Shown: piece after piece, positions 8,666-17,230 of the stretch
Layout of the letters: every line of letters begins with the position of its first letter
Position numbering within the stretch: position 1 is the first letter of the stretch
From: DATCJU01 sp036562635
GTDB taxonomy: Bacteria; Actinomycetota; Actinomycetes; Mycobacteriales; Pseudonocardiaceae
Length of the DNA stretch: 57,383 nt
Direction: 5' to 3'
Assembly: GCA_036562635.1 (NCBI GenBank)
Contig: DATCJU010000164.1
Span: forward strand, 1-57,383
Translations under genes and position numbers: made by a program
The notes under the pieces: model-generated
Seen by the model: the letters and a program-made list of their open reading frames with translations, nothing else
Told to the model about the DNA's origin: nothing
The model's database searches: none

Positions 8666-11557
8666 TCAGACCACCACGTTGACCAGACGGCCGGGGACCA
8701 CGATCACCTTGCGCGGCTGCCGGCCCTCCAGCAGGGCCACCACCTTCTCGTCGGCCAGCGCGGCGGCCTCCAGCTCCTCACGGGAGGCCGAGGCCGGCAC
8801 CACCATCCGGGACCGCACCTTGCCGTTCACCTGGATCGGGTACTCGGCGGTCTCCTCCACCAGGTACTGCTCGTCGGCCTCCGGGAACGGACCGTGGGCC
8901 AGCGACTCGGTGTGGCCCAGCCGCTCCCACAGCTCCTCGGCGACGTGCGGACACAGCGGCGCCAGCATCAACACCATCGGCTCGGCCACCGCACGCGGCG
9001 TGCCCACACCCTTGTCGGTGCCGCTGCCCCCGTAGGTCCGGGTGACGTGGTTGTTCAGCTCGATCAGCTTGGCGACCGCGGTGTTGAACCGCAGGTTCTC
9101 GTAGTCCTCCCGGACCCCGGCGATGGTGCGGTGCAGCACCCGCAGCGTCTCGACGTCCGGTTCGGCGTCCGTCACCCGCAGCTCACCGGTGTGCTCGTCG
9201 ATCAGGTTCCGCCACAGCCGCTGCAGGAACCGGTGCGAGCCCACCACGTCCCGGGTCGACCAGGGCCGGGACACCTCCAGCGGGCCCATGGACATCTCGT
9301 ACAGCCGGAACGTGTCAGCCCCGTACCGAGCGCACATCTCGTCCGGGGTGACCACGTTCTTCAGGCTCTTGCCCATCTTGCCGTACTCGCGGTTGACCTC
9401 CTGGCCGCGCCAGAAGAACCGCCCGTCGACCTCCTCGACCTCCTCGGCCGGCACGTAGGCCCCGCGCGAGTCGGTGTAGGCGTAGGCCTGGATGTAGCCC
9501 TGGTTGATCAGTCGCCGGAACGGCTCCTCCGAGCTGACGTGGCCCAGGTCGTACAGCACCTTGTGCCAGAACCGCGCGTACAGCAGGTGCAGCACCGCGT
9601 GCTCCACCCCGCCCACGTACAGGTCGACACCGCCCGGGTCACGCGGCCCGTGCAGCTCGGGACGCGGGCCCATCCAGAAGCGCTCCAGCTCCGGGTCGCA
9701 GAACACGGTGTCGTTGTGCGGGTCCAGGTAGCGCAGGTAGTACCAGCACGAGCCGGCCCAGTTCGGCATCGTGTTGGTCTCCCGGCGGTACCGCTTCGGC
9801 CCGTCACCCAGGTCCAGCTCCACCTCGACCCAGTCGGCGGCCCGGGACAGCGGCGGCGACGGCTCGGTGTCCGCGTCCTCCGGGTCGAAGGTCCTCGGCG
9901 AGTAGTCGTCGATGTCCGGCAGCACCACCGGCAGCTGGTCCTCCGGCAGCGCGACCGGCAGGCCGTGCTCGTCGTAGACGATGGGGAACGGCTCACCCCA
10001 GTACCGCTGCCGGGAGAACAGCCAGTCCCGCAGCTTGTACTGCACCGTGCCCTCGCCGTGGCCGTGCTCCTCCAGCCAGGCGATGATCGTCTTCTTGGCC
10101 TCCTCGACACCCAGACCGTCCAGGAAGCCGGAGTTCGTCGCCGGGCCGTCCCCGGTGTAGGCCTTGCCGTCGAAACCCTCCGGCGGGGTCACCGTGCGGA
10201 TGATGGGCAGCCCGAAGACCTCGGCGAAGTCCCAGTCACGCTGGTCCTGCCCGGGCACCGCCATGATCGCGCCGGTGCCGTACCCCATCAGCACGTAGTC
10301 GGCCACGAACACCGGCAGCCGGGCCCCGTTGACCGGGTTCGTCGCCCAGGCGCCGATGAACACACCGGTCTTCTCCCGGTTCTCCTGCCGGTCCAGCTCG
10401 GACTTCTGCGACGTGGCCCGGCGGTAGGCGGCGACCGCCTCGGCCGGGGTGGCCGCACCACCGGTCCACCGGGCGTCCACCCCGTCCGGCCACCGCTCGG
10501 GCACCAGCCGGTCGACCAGCGGGTGCTCCGGCGCCAGTACCACGTAGGTGGCACCGAACACCGTGTCCGGGCGGGTGGTGAACACCTCGATCCGCTCCTC
10601 GCCCCCGTCGGGGGTGGCCACGGGGAAGCGGATGCGGGCTCCCTGCGAACGGCCGATCCAGTTCCGCTGCATGTTCTTGACCGGCTCCGGCCAGTCCAGC
10701 CGGTCCAGGTCGTCCACCAGCCGGTCGGCGTAGGCAGTGATCCGCATCATCCACTGCCGCAGCCGGCGGCGGAACACCGGGAAGTTGCCGCGCTCACTGC
10801 GCCCGTCGGCGGTGACCTCCTCGTTGGCCAGCACGGTGCCCAGGCCGGGGCACCAGTTCACCGGCTCCTCGGACAGGTAGGCCAGCCGGTGGGAGTCGAC
10901 CAGCCTGCGCCGCTCGACCTCGGACAGCTCGGCCCAGGGCCGCCCGTCCGGGGTGGGCCGCTCACCCGACTCGAACTGGGCGACCAGCTCGCTGATCGGC
11001 CGGGCCCGGTTCGCCTCGGTGTCGTACCAGGCGTTGAAGATCTGCAGGAAGATCCACTGGGTCCAGCGGTAGTAGTCCGGGTCGATGGTGGCGAAGGAAC
11101 GGCGCCGGTCGTGGGCCAGACCCAGCCGCCGCAGCTGTGCCCGGTAGCGCTCGATGTTCGCCTCGGTGGTGGCGCGGGGGTGCGCCCCGGTCTGCACCGC
11201 GTACTGCTCGGCGGGCAGACCGAACGCGTCGAAGCCCAGGGTGTGCAGCACGGTGTGCCCGGTCATCCGCTTGTACCGGCCCAGCACGTCCGTGCCGATG
11301 TAGCCCAGAGGGTGACCCACGTGCAGCCCGGCGCCGGACGGGTAGGGGAACATGTCCATCAGGAAGAACTTCTTCTCCCCGGCGGGCCGGTCGGGGTCGG
11401 CGAGCTCCCCGGACGGGTTGGGGGTGTGGAAGGTGCCCCGCTGTTCCCAGACGTCCTGCCAGCGCTTCTCGATCTGCCCGGCCAGCTCCGCGGTGTAGCG
11501 GTAGGGCGGGACCTCGTCCTGCGCGGTGCCGTTCTTCCGGGCCGCGTCCGTACTCAT
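8666..11557 (-). CDS. leuS: Leucyl-tRNA synthetase
   Basis: 963 aa class Ia aminoacyl-tRNA synthetase charging tRNA-Leu. The HIGH motif appears as PYPSGAGLHVGHPLGY and the KMSKS loop as KMGKSLKN. The editing (CP1) domain lies between, with the TTRPDTVFGATYVVLAPEHP signature. The C terminus has VQVNGKVR-like IQVNGKVRSRMVVPA. ATG 11557 is preceded by a GGAGGA site; the open frame extends 35 codons further upstream, but that part lies in the regulatory leader. About 160 bp upstream is a short leader ORF with three Leu codons and a terminator hairpin, implying attenuation by leucyl-tRNA supply. Confidence 0.98.
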   Translation of the reverse strand: MSTDAARKNGTAQDEVPPYRYTAELAGQIEKRWQDVWEQRGTFHTPNPSGELADPDRPAGEKKFFLMDMFPYPSGAGLHVGHPLGYIGTDVLGRYKRMTGHTVLHTLGFDAFGLPAEQYAVQTGAHPRATTEANIERYRAQLRRLGLAHDRRRSFATIDPDYYRWTQWIFLQIFNAWYDTEANRARPISELVAQFESGERPTPDGRPWAELSEVERRRLVDSHRLAYLSEEPVNWCPGLGTVLANEEVTADGRSERGNFPVFRRRLRQWMMRITAYADRLVDDLDRLDWPEPVKNMQRNWIGRSQGARIRFPVATPDGGEERIEVFTTRPDTVFGATYVVLAPEHPLVDRLVPERWPDGVDARWTGGAATPAEAVAAYRRATSQKSELDRQENREKTGVFIGAWATNPVNGARLPVFVADYVLMGYGTGAIMAVPGQDQRDWDFAEVFGLPIIRTVTPPEGFDGKAYTGDGPATNSGFLDGLGVEEAKKTIIAWLEEHGHGEGTVQYKLRDWLFSRQRYWGEPFPIVYDEHGLPVALPEDQLPVVLPDIDDYSPRTFDPEDADTEPSPPLSRAADWVEVELDLGDGPKRYRRETNTMPNWAGSCWYYLRYLDPHNDTVFCDPELERFWMGPRPELHGPRDPGGVDLYVGGVEHAVLHLLYARFWHKVLYDLGHVSSEEPFRRLINQGYIQAYAYTDSRGAYVPAEEVEEVDGRFFWRGQEVNREYGKMGKSLKNVVTPDEMCARYGADTFRLYEMSMGPLEVSRPWSTRDVVGSHRFLQRLWRNLIDEHTGELRVTDAEPDVETLRVLHRTIAGVREDYENLRFNTAVAKLIELNNHVTRTYGGSGTDKGVGTPRAVAEPMVLMLAPLCPHVAEELWERLGHTESLAHGPFPEADEQYLVEETAEYPIQVNGKVRSRMVVPASASREELEAAALADEKVVALLEGRQPRKVIVVPGRLVNVVV

Positions 11558-11662
11558 TGCTCGTCCTCCGTGCCGGTCATGGGCCGGTTTTCGTGGTCCG
11601 GCCTCACCCACGGCCGGGCCATCGGGAGATCCTGTGGCCACAACCACCCCCAACAACAACAA

Positions 11663-11723
11663 ACCCCTCAGCCCGAGTCGGGCATGAGGGGTCGCCGCGT
11701 TGAGCTCGGATCGCTCAACGCGG
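11663..11723 (-). promoter_or_regulatory. Putative ribosome-mediated attenuator of leuS
   Basis: On the minus-strand transcript two hairpins follow the leader peptide. The first is an 11-bp stem (11713-11723 with 11695-11705) that overlaps the leader stop codon. The second is an 8-bp stem (11685-11692 with 11663-11670) extended by an inner GCCCGA/TCGGGC stem, followed directly by TTTGTTGTTGTT, a good intrinsic-terminator tail. UCCGAG in the loop side of the first hairpin can pair with CUCGGG in the terminator apex as a modest antiterminator. This is the layout of amino-acid attenuators. Function is inferred, not shown. Confidence 0.7.
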
Positions 11724-11753
11724 CCGGTTAAGGAGCAGGCTGGCCGTGCTCAT
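11715..11753 (-). CDS. leuS leader peptide, MSTASLLLNRPR
   Basis: 12-codon ORF with three consecutive Leu codons, CTG CTC CTT; CTT is rare in such GC-rich genomes and would sense leucyl-tRNA shortage sharply. The stop codon sits inside the first attenuator hairpin. TATCCT at 11765-11760 lies 6 nt upstream of the ATG, so the mRNA is probably leaderless, with transcription starting at or next to the ATG. Too short for routine gene finders. Its only likely job is to position a stalled ribosome and control the terminator ahead of leuS. Confidence 0.72.
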   Translation of the reverse strand: MSTASLLLNRPR

Positions 11754-11931
11754 ACCCCGAGGATAGCGCGGTGCGGGGGTACGGGGACAGCAGGATCGCC
11801 CCCGGACGTTCCCGTCCCACCACCCGGAGTCGGCGGTGGAACCGCCCGGAGTCGGTGGTGGAGGCATGGTGTGCAGCACACCGTCCGGGGTACGAGCAGG
11901 GCCGTCGGGCAGCTGCGCATACCCTCGTGGC

Positions 11932-12342
11932 GTGACGACTGCCCTGGGTGTGGTGCTGCTGGTGCTTGGTCTGCCGCTGCTGGCGGTGGGCATGCTGGGC
12001 CTGTCCGGGCGACTGCCCCGCAACCGTTTCGCCGGGGTGCGCACTCCGGCGAGCCTGCGCAGTGAGGAGGCGTTCCGGGTGGCGAACCGGGTGGGTGGGC
12101 TGCCCATCGCGGTCGCCGGTGCGCTGCTCGGCGGCGGCGGAGTGCTCGTCCTGGCCAGCCCCGGCACGGCCGTGGCGCTGGTCGTCGGCCTGCTCGCCCT
12201 CGTCGGTGGGGTGCTGCTGGCGATGGCCGGGGGCACGTTGGGGGACCGGGCCGCGTCGCTGGTGCCCCAGCCGGTGCGGGCCGGTGGGTGCGGCGGCTGC
12301 TGCGGCGGTGGCTGTGCCTCCCGTCAGCCCCTCTGCGAGTGA
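11932..12342 (+). CDS. SdpI-family small membrane protein
   Basis: 136 aa. It has hydrophobic helices at about residues 3-22, 60-80 and 83-103. Between the first and second is LSGRLPRNRFAGVRTPASLR and EEAFRVANRVGG, the conserved SdpI/YhfL-type motif. The C terminus is Cys/Gly rich (GGCGGCCGGGC), which could bind metal; that is an inference. GTG 11932 is chosen because TACCCT lies 6 nt upstream (probable leaderless start); the in-frame ATG at 11836 gives an implausible N terminus. Divergent from leuS and convergent with YqgE. SdpI of Bacillus gives toxin immunity, but the role here is unknown. Confidence 0.75.
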   Translation: MTTALGVVLLVLGLPLLAVGMLGLSGRLPRNRFAGVRTPASLRSEEAFRVANRVGGLPIAVAGALLGGGGVLVLASPGTAVALVVGLLALVGGVLLAMAGGTLGDRAASLVPQPVRAGGCGGCCGGGCASRQPLCE

Positions 12343-12376
12343 TCCGGGCTTTTCGTACCCGAACCCGAACGACACG

Positions 12377-12432
12377 GGCCCGCGGTACGGCAGGGATCGG
12401 GTTGCTGCCCACCCTCCCGCCGACCGCGGGCC
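12377..12432. terminator. Long-loop hairpin between convergent sdpI-like and yqgE genes
   Basis: GGCCCGCGGT (12377-12386) pairs with ACCGCGGGCC (12423-12432) across a 36-nt loop. It lies between the two converging stop codons and may end both transcripts. No T-tract, so weak evidence. Confidence 0.4.
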
Positions 12433-12444
12433 GTCGTTCGGTCG

Positions 12445-13017
12445 TCAGTTACGGCTGACGTCGATCGGGTACGTGGCCAGCAGGGCGAGCGGCATGCCCT
12501 GCCGGCGCAGTACCCGCCCCCACAGGTCCACGCCCGGCGGAGTGATCACGTCGTCCGGCAGGGCGGGCACCACGATCCAGTCCCCGCGCGCGATCTCGTC
12601 GGCGAGCTGTCCCTCGCTCCACCCGGAGTAGCCGGCGAACACGCGCAGACCACGCACTCTCGGCACCAGTTCCTCGGGCTCGCTGTCCAGGTCGACCAGG
12701 GCGACCGGGCCACGGACACCGATCACCCCGCCCAGTCGGTCCGCGCTCTCGCCGGCCCGTAACGCCGCCAGGCAGAGGGCGGTCTTCTGCTCCACCGGTC
12801 CGCCGACGAACACCGCCTGCGGCCGACTGACGTAGGGCCCCCAGGAGGGCAGGACGTCGTGCACGGCCACCTCGCTCGGACGGTTCAGCACGACACCGAG
12901 CGTCCCCTCCCCGCGGTGCTCGATGATGTACACCACGGTGCGGCGGAAGTTCGGGTCGAGCAGGCCGGGGGCGGCCACGAGCAAGGTGCCCGGTTCGACG
13001 GCAGCGTCGGGTCGCAC
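12445..13017 (-). CDS. YqgE/AlgH family protein (UPF0301/DUF179)
   Basis: 190 aa, full family length. Signature segments are GTLLVAAPGLLDPNFRRTVV at the N terminus, then IEHRGEGTLGVVLNRPS, VFVGGPVEQ, and FAGYSGWSEGQLADEIARGDW near residues 140-160. The biochemical role of YqgE is not established. The GTG start lacks a clear Shine-Dalgarno. In mycobacteria the counterpart lies next to leuS and an MFS gene, as here. Confidence 0.92.
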   Translation of the reverse strand: MRPDAAVEPGTLLVAAPGLLDPNFRRTVVYIIEHRGEGTLGVVLNRPSEVAVHDVLPSWGPYVSRPQAVFVGGPVEQKTALCLAALRAGESADRLGGVIGVRGPVALVDLDSEPEELVPRVRGLRVFAGYSGWSEGQLADEIARGDWIVVPALPDDVITPPGVDLWGRVLRRQGMPLALLATYPIDVSRN

Positions 13018-13225
13018 GTGAACATGATTCCATCCGTCTGTCGTGGGACGGGGGTCACATCAATCACCCGCTCGGCGGCGGAACACCCCGGGGGGTACGC
13101 GCGTTGGACAGGGCGGTCGGTGGCCACCGTGTCCCCCGGGCCCACTGAACAAATGCCTTCGCGGAATACCGTTCGGCTGGAGCCGCGTTGCGCCTTGCCG
13201 CCGAGAGGCGACCGGGTCATCGGCT

Positions 13226-13259
13226 CCGAGACGGCCGGGCAACTGCCCGGCCGTCTCGG
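13226..13259. terminator. Strong hairpin in the yqgE-MFS divergent interval
   Basis: A near-perfect palindrome: 13226-13241 pairs with 13244-13259, giving about 15 bp of stem. It lies between two divergent genes, so it does not follow any recognised CDS. It may end an unannotated small RNA or be a structured 5' element. The rest of 13018-13500 shows no coding sequence apart from the DnaA-box cluster at 13374-13425. Confidence 0.5.
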
Positions 13260-13373
13260 CTTCTCGGGCCTTCCCGTGCTCCACACCCCGCTTCCCCAGG
13301 GAGCCACCACTAACCCTTGTGGGTGAACCTCCGGGGCTCGACCATCCCCAGCCCATCCCCAGTTCCGGCCGAG

Positions 13374-13425
13374 TTGTCCACAGTTATCCCCAGATATCCC
13401 CAAGCTGTCCACAGGGTTATCCACA
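13374..13425. promoter_or_regulatory. DnaA-box cluster upstream of the MFS gene
   Basis: Boxes read TTGTCCACA (13374-13382, perfect), TTATCCCCA (13384-13392), ATATCCCCA (13394-13402), CTGTCCACA (13405-13413) and TTATCCACA (13417-13425, perfect). Five boxes in 52 bp, all in one orientation. About 27 kb from oriC. Could titrate DnaA or control the downstream promoter. Confidence 0.7.
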
Positions 13426-13500
13426 GCCACTCACACGAATGGGGTAGCACGTTCGTGTCGCCGAACAACCCCGGTGGTTCCGCCCGTACGCTGGCTTTCC

Positions 13501-14958
13501 GTGCCCCCTCGTCCCCCGCATCCGGGTCCGGTGGGTGGCACGGACCCCGCCACGCCCCGCCCAGTGAAAGCCACCGAAACCCTGAGCACACCGCCCAGTT
13601 CCGCCTCCGAGGACGCCGCCACCACACCCCCGGGGCCCCAGGTCGTCGGGCAGAAGCGGACGTCCCGGTCGAGGCACGCCGACTTCCGACGTCTGCTCAC
13701 CGAACGTGGCTTCCGTCGGCTCCTGGCCACCCGGTTCGCTGCCCAATGGGGTGACGGCCTGTTCCAGGCAGGCCTGGGCGGCGCGGTCCTGTTCAACCCG
13801 GAACGCGAGGCCGACCCGGCCGTCGTGGCCGCCGGGCTGGCCGTGCTGCTGCTGCCGTACTCGGTGATCGGCCCGTTCGCCGGAGCCCTGCTGGACCGCT
13901 GGGACCGCCGGCGTGTCCTGGTGGTGGCCAACCTGCTGCGCGGGCTGCTGGTGCTGGCCACCGCCGCCGCGGTGGGCGCCGGGGTCACCGGCCCCCTGCT
14001 GTACGGGGGCGCCCTGCTGGTCACCGGTGTCAGCCGGTTCGTCGGTGCCGGCCTGTCCGCCTCGCTGCCGCACGTGGTGGACCGGGAACACCTGGTGGAG
14101 GCGAACGCCCTGGCCACCACCCTCGGCGCGGTCGTGGCCGCCTCCGGCGGGGCCAGCGCCATCGCGCTGCGCGCGGTGTTCGGCGCGGACGACAACGGGT
14201 CCGCGCTGGTCACCGGCACCGCACTCCTGGGCTCCCTGCTCGCCGCGCTGATCGCCGCCCGCTTCGCCCACGGCCAGCTGGGTCCGGACGAGTTCGACGA
14301 ACCGGCCGAGACCGTGGTCGCGGTGGCCCGCGGCCTGCTCGACGGGGCCCGCGCCGCCCTGGCCGCCCCCGCCGTGGCCGCCGGGTTCGTCGGCCTGATC
14401 GCACACCGCCTGGCGTTCGGGGCCTCCACCCTGGTCGGCCTGCTGCTGATGCGCTACGCCTTCACCGACATCGGCCCGTTCCGGGCCGGGATGGCCGGGG
14501 TGGGCGAGGCCGTGGCGGCGGGCGCGGCCGGCATCCTGGCCGCCGCCCTGATCGCCCCGGGCCTGGTGGCCCGGTTCGGGCGCAGACGGGTGGTGGCCGG
14601 CTCCCTGCTGTCCGCGGCGGCGGTCCAGCTCCTGCTGGGCACCCCACTGGTGCTCCCCGCCCTGCTGGTCGCCACCTTCGGCGTCGCCTGCGCCGGCCAG
14701 GTGGTGAAGCTGTGCGTGGACGCCGCCGTGCAGTCCGACGTCGGCGACGAGGTCCGCGGCAGGGTGTTCGCCCTCTACGACACGCTGTTCAACGTGGTGT
14801 ACGTGCTGGCCGTGGCCGGCGCCGCCGCCCTGGTTCCCCCCGACGGCCGCTCCCGGGGACTGATCGTCGCCGCGGGCGTGGTGTACCTGCTCGGCGCGGT
14901 GGGCTACCTGCTGGTGACCGGGGCCGCCACCCGCAGGCGCACCACACGCGACGCGTGA
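13501..14958 (+). CDS. MFS-type membrane transporter
   Basis: 485 aa. A polar, Pro-rich N terminus of about 60 residues is followed by about twelve hydrophobic helices. The RFAAQWGDGLFQAGL segment, the LLDRWDRRRVLVVANLLRG loop (MFS motif A-like) and repeated Gly-rich helices identify a MFS_1/MFS_3-like protein. Substrate unknown. GTG 13501 is preferred because TACGCT at 13487-13492 lies 8 nt upstream; GTG 13474 and GTG 13564 are alternatives. In Mycobacterium a similar membrane protein neighbours yqgE. It ends 4 bp before the convergent pcnB stop. Confidence 0.82.
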   Translation: MPPRPPHPGPVGGTDPATPRPVKATETLSTPPSSASEDAATTPPGPQVVGQKRTSRSRHADFRRLLTERGFRRLLATRFAAQWGDGLFQAGLGGAVLFNPEREADPAVVAAGLAVLLLPYSVIGPFAGALLDRWDRRRVLVVANLLRGLLVLATAAAVGAGVTGPLLYGGALLVTGVSRFVGAGLSASLPHVVDREHLVEANALATTLGAVVAASGGASAIALRAVFGADDNGSALVTGTALLGSLLAALIAARFAHGQLGPDEFDEPAETVVAVARGLLDGARAALAAPAVAAGFVGLIAHRLAFGASTLVGLLLMRYAFTDIGPFRAGMAGVGEAVAAGAAGILAAALIAPGLVARFGRRRVVAGSLLSAAAVQLLLGTPLVLPALLVATFGVACAGQVVKLCVDAAVQSDVGDEVRGRVFALYDTLFNVVYVLAVAGAAALVPPDGRSRGLIVAAGVVYLLGAVGYLLVTGAATRRRTTRDA

Positions 14959-14962
14959 CGGA

Positions 14963-16522
14963 TCAGCGCTCCCCGGGCACCTCGATGCCCTGCTCGGCCG
15001 CCCACCGGAACAGCTCGGCCTCGGCCTCCTCCCGGGAGAGCGGGCCCCGCTCCAGCCGCAGCTCCTTCAGGTGCCGCCACGCCTTGCCCACCAGCGGGCC
15101 GGGGGACAGTCCGAGCAGCCGCATGATCTCGTTGCCGTCCAGGTCCGGCCGGACCTTGGCCAGGTCCTCCTGCTCGGCGATCCGCTTGATACGCCGCTCC
15201 AGGTCGTCGTAGGAGCGCTGCAGCGCCTGCGCCTTGCGGCGGTTGCGGGTGGTGCAGTCGGCCCGCACCAACTTGTGCAGCCGGGGCAGCAGGTCACCGG
15301 CGTCGGTCACGTAGCGGCGCACCGCCGAGTCGGTCCACTGGCCGGTGCCGTAACCGTGGAACCGCAGGTGCAGGTACACCAGCTTGGCGACGGACTCGGT
15401 GATCTCCTTGGAGTAGCGCAGGGCACGCAGCCGCTTGCGTGCCATCTTGGCGCCCACCACCTCGTGGTGGTGGAAGCTCACCCCGCCACCCGGTTCGAAA
15501 CGCCGGGTGGACGGCTTGCCGATGTCGTGGAGCAGCGCCGCCAGGCGCAACACCAGGTCCGGTTCGGCGTCCGGGTCGTCCCGCTTCTCCAGCGCGATGG
15601 CCTGCTCCAGGACAACCAACGAGTGCTGGTAGACGTCCTTGTGCTGGTGATGTTCGTCGATCTCCAGCCGCATAGCAGGGACCTCGGGCAGGATGTGGTC
15701 CGCGAGGCCGGTGTCCACCAGCAGCTCGATGCCGCGTCGGGGGTACCGGCCGCACAGCAGCTTGCTCAGCTCGGCCTGCACCCGCTCGGCCGTGATCCGG
15801 GTGATCTCCCCGGACATCTCCTTCATCGCCCGTGCCACGCGCGGCGCCAGGGTGAACCCGAGCTGGGAGACGAACCGGGCCGCCCGCAGCATGCGCAGCG
15901 GGTCGTCGGCGAAGGACTCCTCCGGTGTGGCCGGGGTGTCCAGCACCCGCTCGACGAGCGCGCCCATCCCGTCGTGGGGATCGATGAACTTCCGCTCGGG
16001 CAGCTGCACCGCCATGGCGTTGACGGTGAAGTCCCGACGGACCAGGTCGCCCTCGATGGTGTCGCCGAACGTCACCTCGGGGTTACGGCTCACCCGGTCG
16101 TAGCTCTCGGAGCGGAACGTGGTGATCTCCAGGGTCGTCCCGCGCTTGGTGGCGCCCACCGTGCCGAAGGCGATACCGGTGTCCCACACCGCCTCCGCCC
16201 AGCCGGCGAGGATCCGCAGCACCTGCTCCGGGCGCGCGTCGGTGGTGAAGTCCAGGTCGGTGCCCAGCCGGCCGAGCAGGGCGTCCCGCACGCTGCCGCC
16301 CACCAGGTAGAGCCGGTGCCCGTGTGCGGCGAACCGCTGGGCGAGCTCGTCGGCGACCGGGGCGATCCGCAGCAGTTCCACCACGGCGTTGCGCTGCACG
16401 GCCGCGGCCGAGAGCCCGCGCGGCGAGGTCGCGTCCCTGCCCGGTTCCCGGGTGCCTCTGAGGACCGGACGTGCCACTCCTTCCCCTTCCTCCCGCGTCC
16501 GACCGTTCCCGCGGCGCGTCAC
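14963..16522 (-). CDS. pcnB: CCA tRNA nucleotidyltransferase
   Basis: 519 aa from the GTG at 16522. The class II nucleotidyltransferase head has LVGGSVRDALLGR then GTDLDFTTDARPEQ with the two catalytic Asp residues. RRDFTVNAMAV and DDPLRMLRAARF follow, and an HD domain begins near LLHDIGKPSTRR. Adds or repairs the 3'-CCA of tRNAs; relevant because tRNA-Ile here lacks an encoded CCA. A GAGGAGAAGGAG purine tract supports GTG 16522; ATG 16564 and GTG 16477 are alternatives. The N-terminal 50 residues are charged and probably disordered. Minus strand, divergent from the Nudix gene. Confidence 0.9.
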   Translation of the reverse strand: MTRRGNGRTREEGEGVARPVLRGTREPGRDATSPRGLSAAAVQRNAVVELLRIAPVADELAQRFAAHGHRLYLVGGSVRDALLGRLGTDLDFTTDARPEQVLRILAGWAEAVWDTGIAFGTVGATKRGTTLEITTFRSESYDRVSRNPEVTFGDTIEGDLVRRDFTVNAMAVQLPERKFIDPHDGMGALVERVLDTPATPEESFADDPLRMLRAARFVSQLGFTLAPRVARAMKEMSGEITRITAERVQAELSKLLCGRYPRRGIELLVDTGLADHILPEVPAMRLEIDEHHQHKDVYQHSLVVLEQAIALEKRDDPDAEPDLVLRLAALLHDIGKPSTRRFEPGGGVSFHHHEVVGAKMARKRLRALRYSKEITESVAKLVYLHLRFHGYGTGQWTDSAVRRYVTDAGDLLPRLHKLVRADCTTRNRRKAQALQRSYDDLERRIKRIAEQEDLAKVRPDLDGNEIMRLLGLSPGPLVGKAWRHLKELRLERGPLSREEAEAELFRWAAEQGIEVPGER

Positions 16523-16732
16523 GCTCTCCTTCTCCTCGCGTGGGCGGTCCGTGTGGGCACGCATGTCCCGCGGATCGCCGGCGGAGTTGCTGGACGGCAC
16601 GGGGGACCAGGGTACTGCCGCCCCGTCCGGTCGGCGGCGGCGCAGGGGCCGTGGTCCGGGCACCGGACCGCGGTCACGCACCGAGCAGCGACGCTCACCG
16701 AACGGTTCTGCGGCTTCACTACCATCGCAGGC

Positions 16733-17230
16733 ATGCCCCCGTCGACCGGCCGAGCCGGCGGAAAGAAGCCGGCGCGCCGGACTCGGCGCCAGGGTCGGCG
16801 ACTGCGAACCGTCGACGAGACCTCGGCTGGTGGTCTCGTGGTGGACCTCGTGCGACAGCGGGCTGCGGTGATCGGCCGGGTGGACCGCCGGGGTCGGTTG
16901 CTGTGGTCCCTGCCCAAGGGACACATCGAACCCGGGGAGACGGTGGAGCAGGCGGCGATACGCGAGGTCGCCGAGGAGACCGGTATCGAGGGCCGTGTGA
17001 TCACCCCGCTCGGCACCATCGACTACTGGTTCGTCGCCGAGGATCGACGGGTGCACAAGACCGTGCACCACTTTCTGATGGAAGCGGTGGGAGGCGAGCT
17101 CTCCGACGAGGACGTGGAGGTCACCGAGGTGGCGTGGGTGCCGCTCGGTGAGTTGGACGGGCTGCTCGCCTACGCCGACGAACGCCGCCTGGTGCGCCGG
17201 GCGGCCGAGTTGCTCACGGAGAGGACGTGA
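16733..17230 (+). CDS. Nudix hydrolase
   Basis: 165 aa. The Nudix box is complete: G-H-I-E-P-G-E-T then REVAEETGI (consensus GX5EX7REUXEEXGU) near residues 65-87. Preceded by LVVDLVRQRAAVIGRVDRRG and WSLPKGH, as in MutT4-like actinobacterial proteins. Likely hydrolyses a nucleoside diphosphate-X compound; the substrate is not determinable. The N terminus is Arg/Lys rich. TACCAT at 16720-16725 sits 7 nt before the ATG, suggesting a leaderless transcript. First gene of the envelope cluster; its stop overlaps the DUF6049 start by 4 bp. Confidence 0.93.
   Translation: MPPSTGRAGGKKPARRTRRQGRRLRTVDETSAGGLVVDLVRQRAAVIGRVDRRGRLLWSLPKGHIEPGETVEQAAIREVAEETGIEGRVITPLGTIDYWFVAEDRRVHKTVHHFLMEAVGGELSDEDVEVTEVAWVPLGELDGLLAYADERRLVRRAAELLTERT

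Noticed and set aside
11558..11662. Longer leuS start at 11662
   Set aside because: The extra 35 codons follow directly after the attenuator terminator and lack synthetase homology; ATG 11557 has GGAGGA.
8894..11731. 945-aa plus-strand ORF opposite leuS
   Set aside because: Antisense frame of leuS with Val/Gly/Arg/His bias and no domain.
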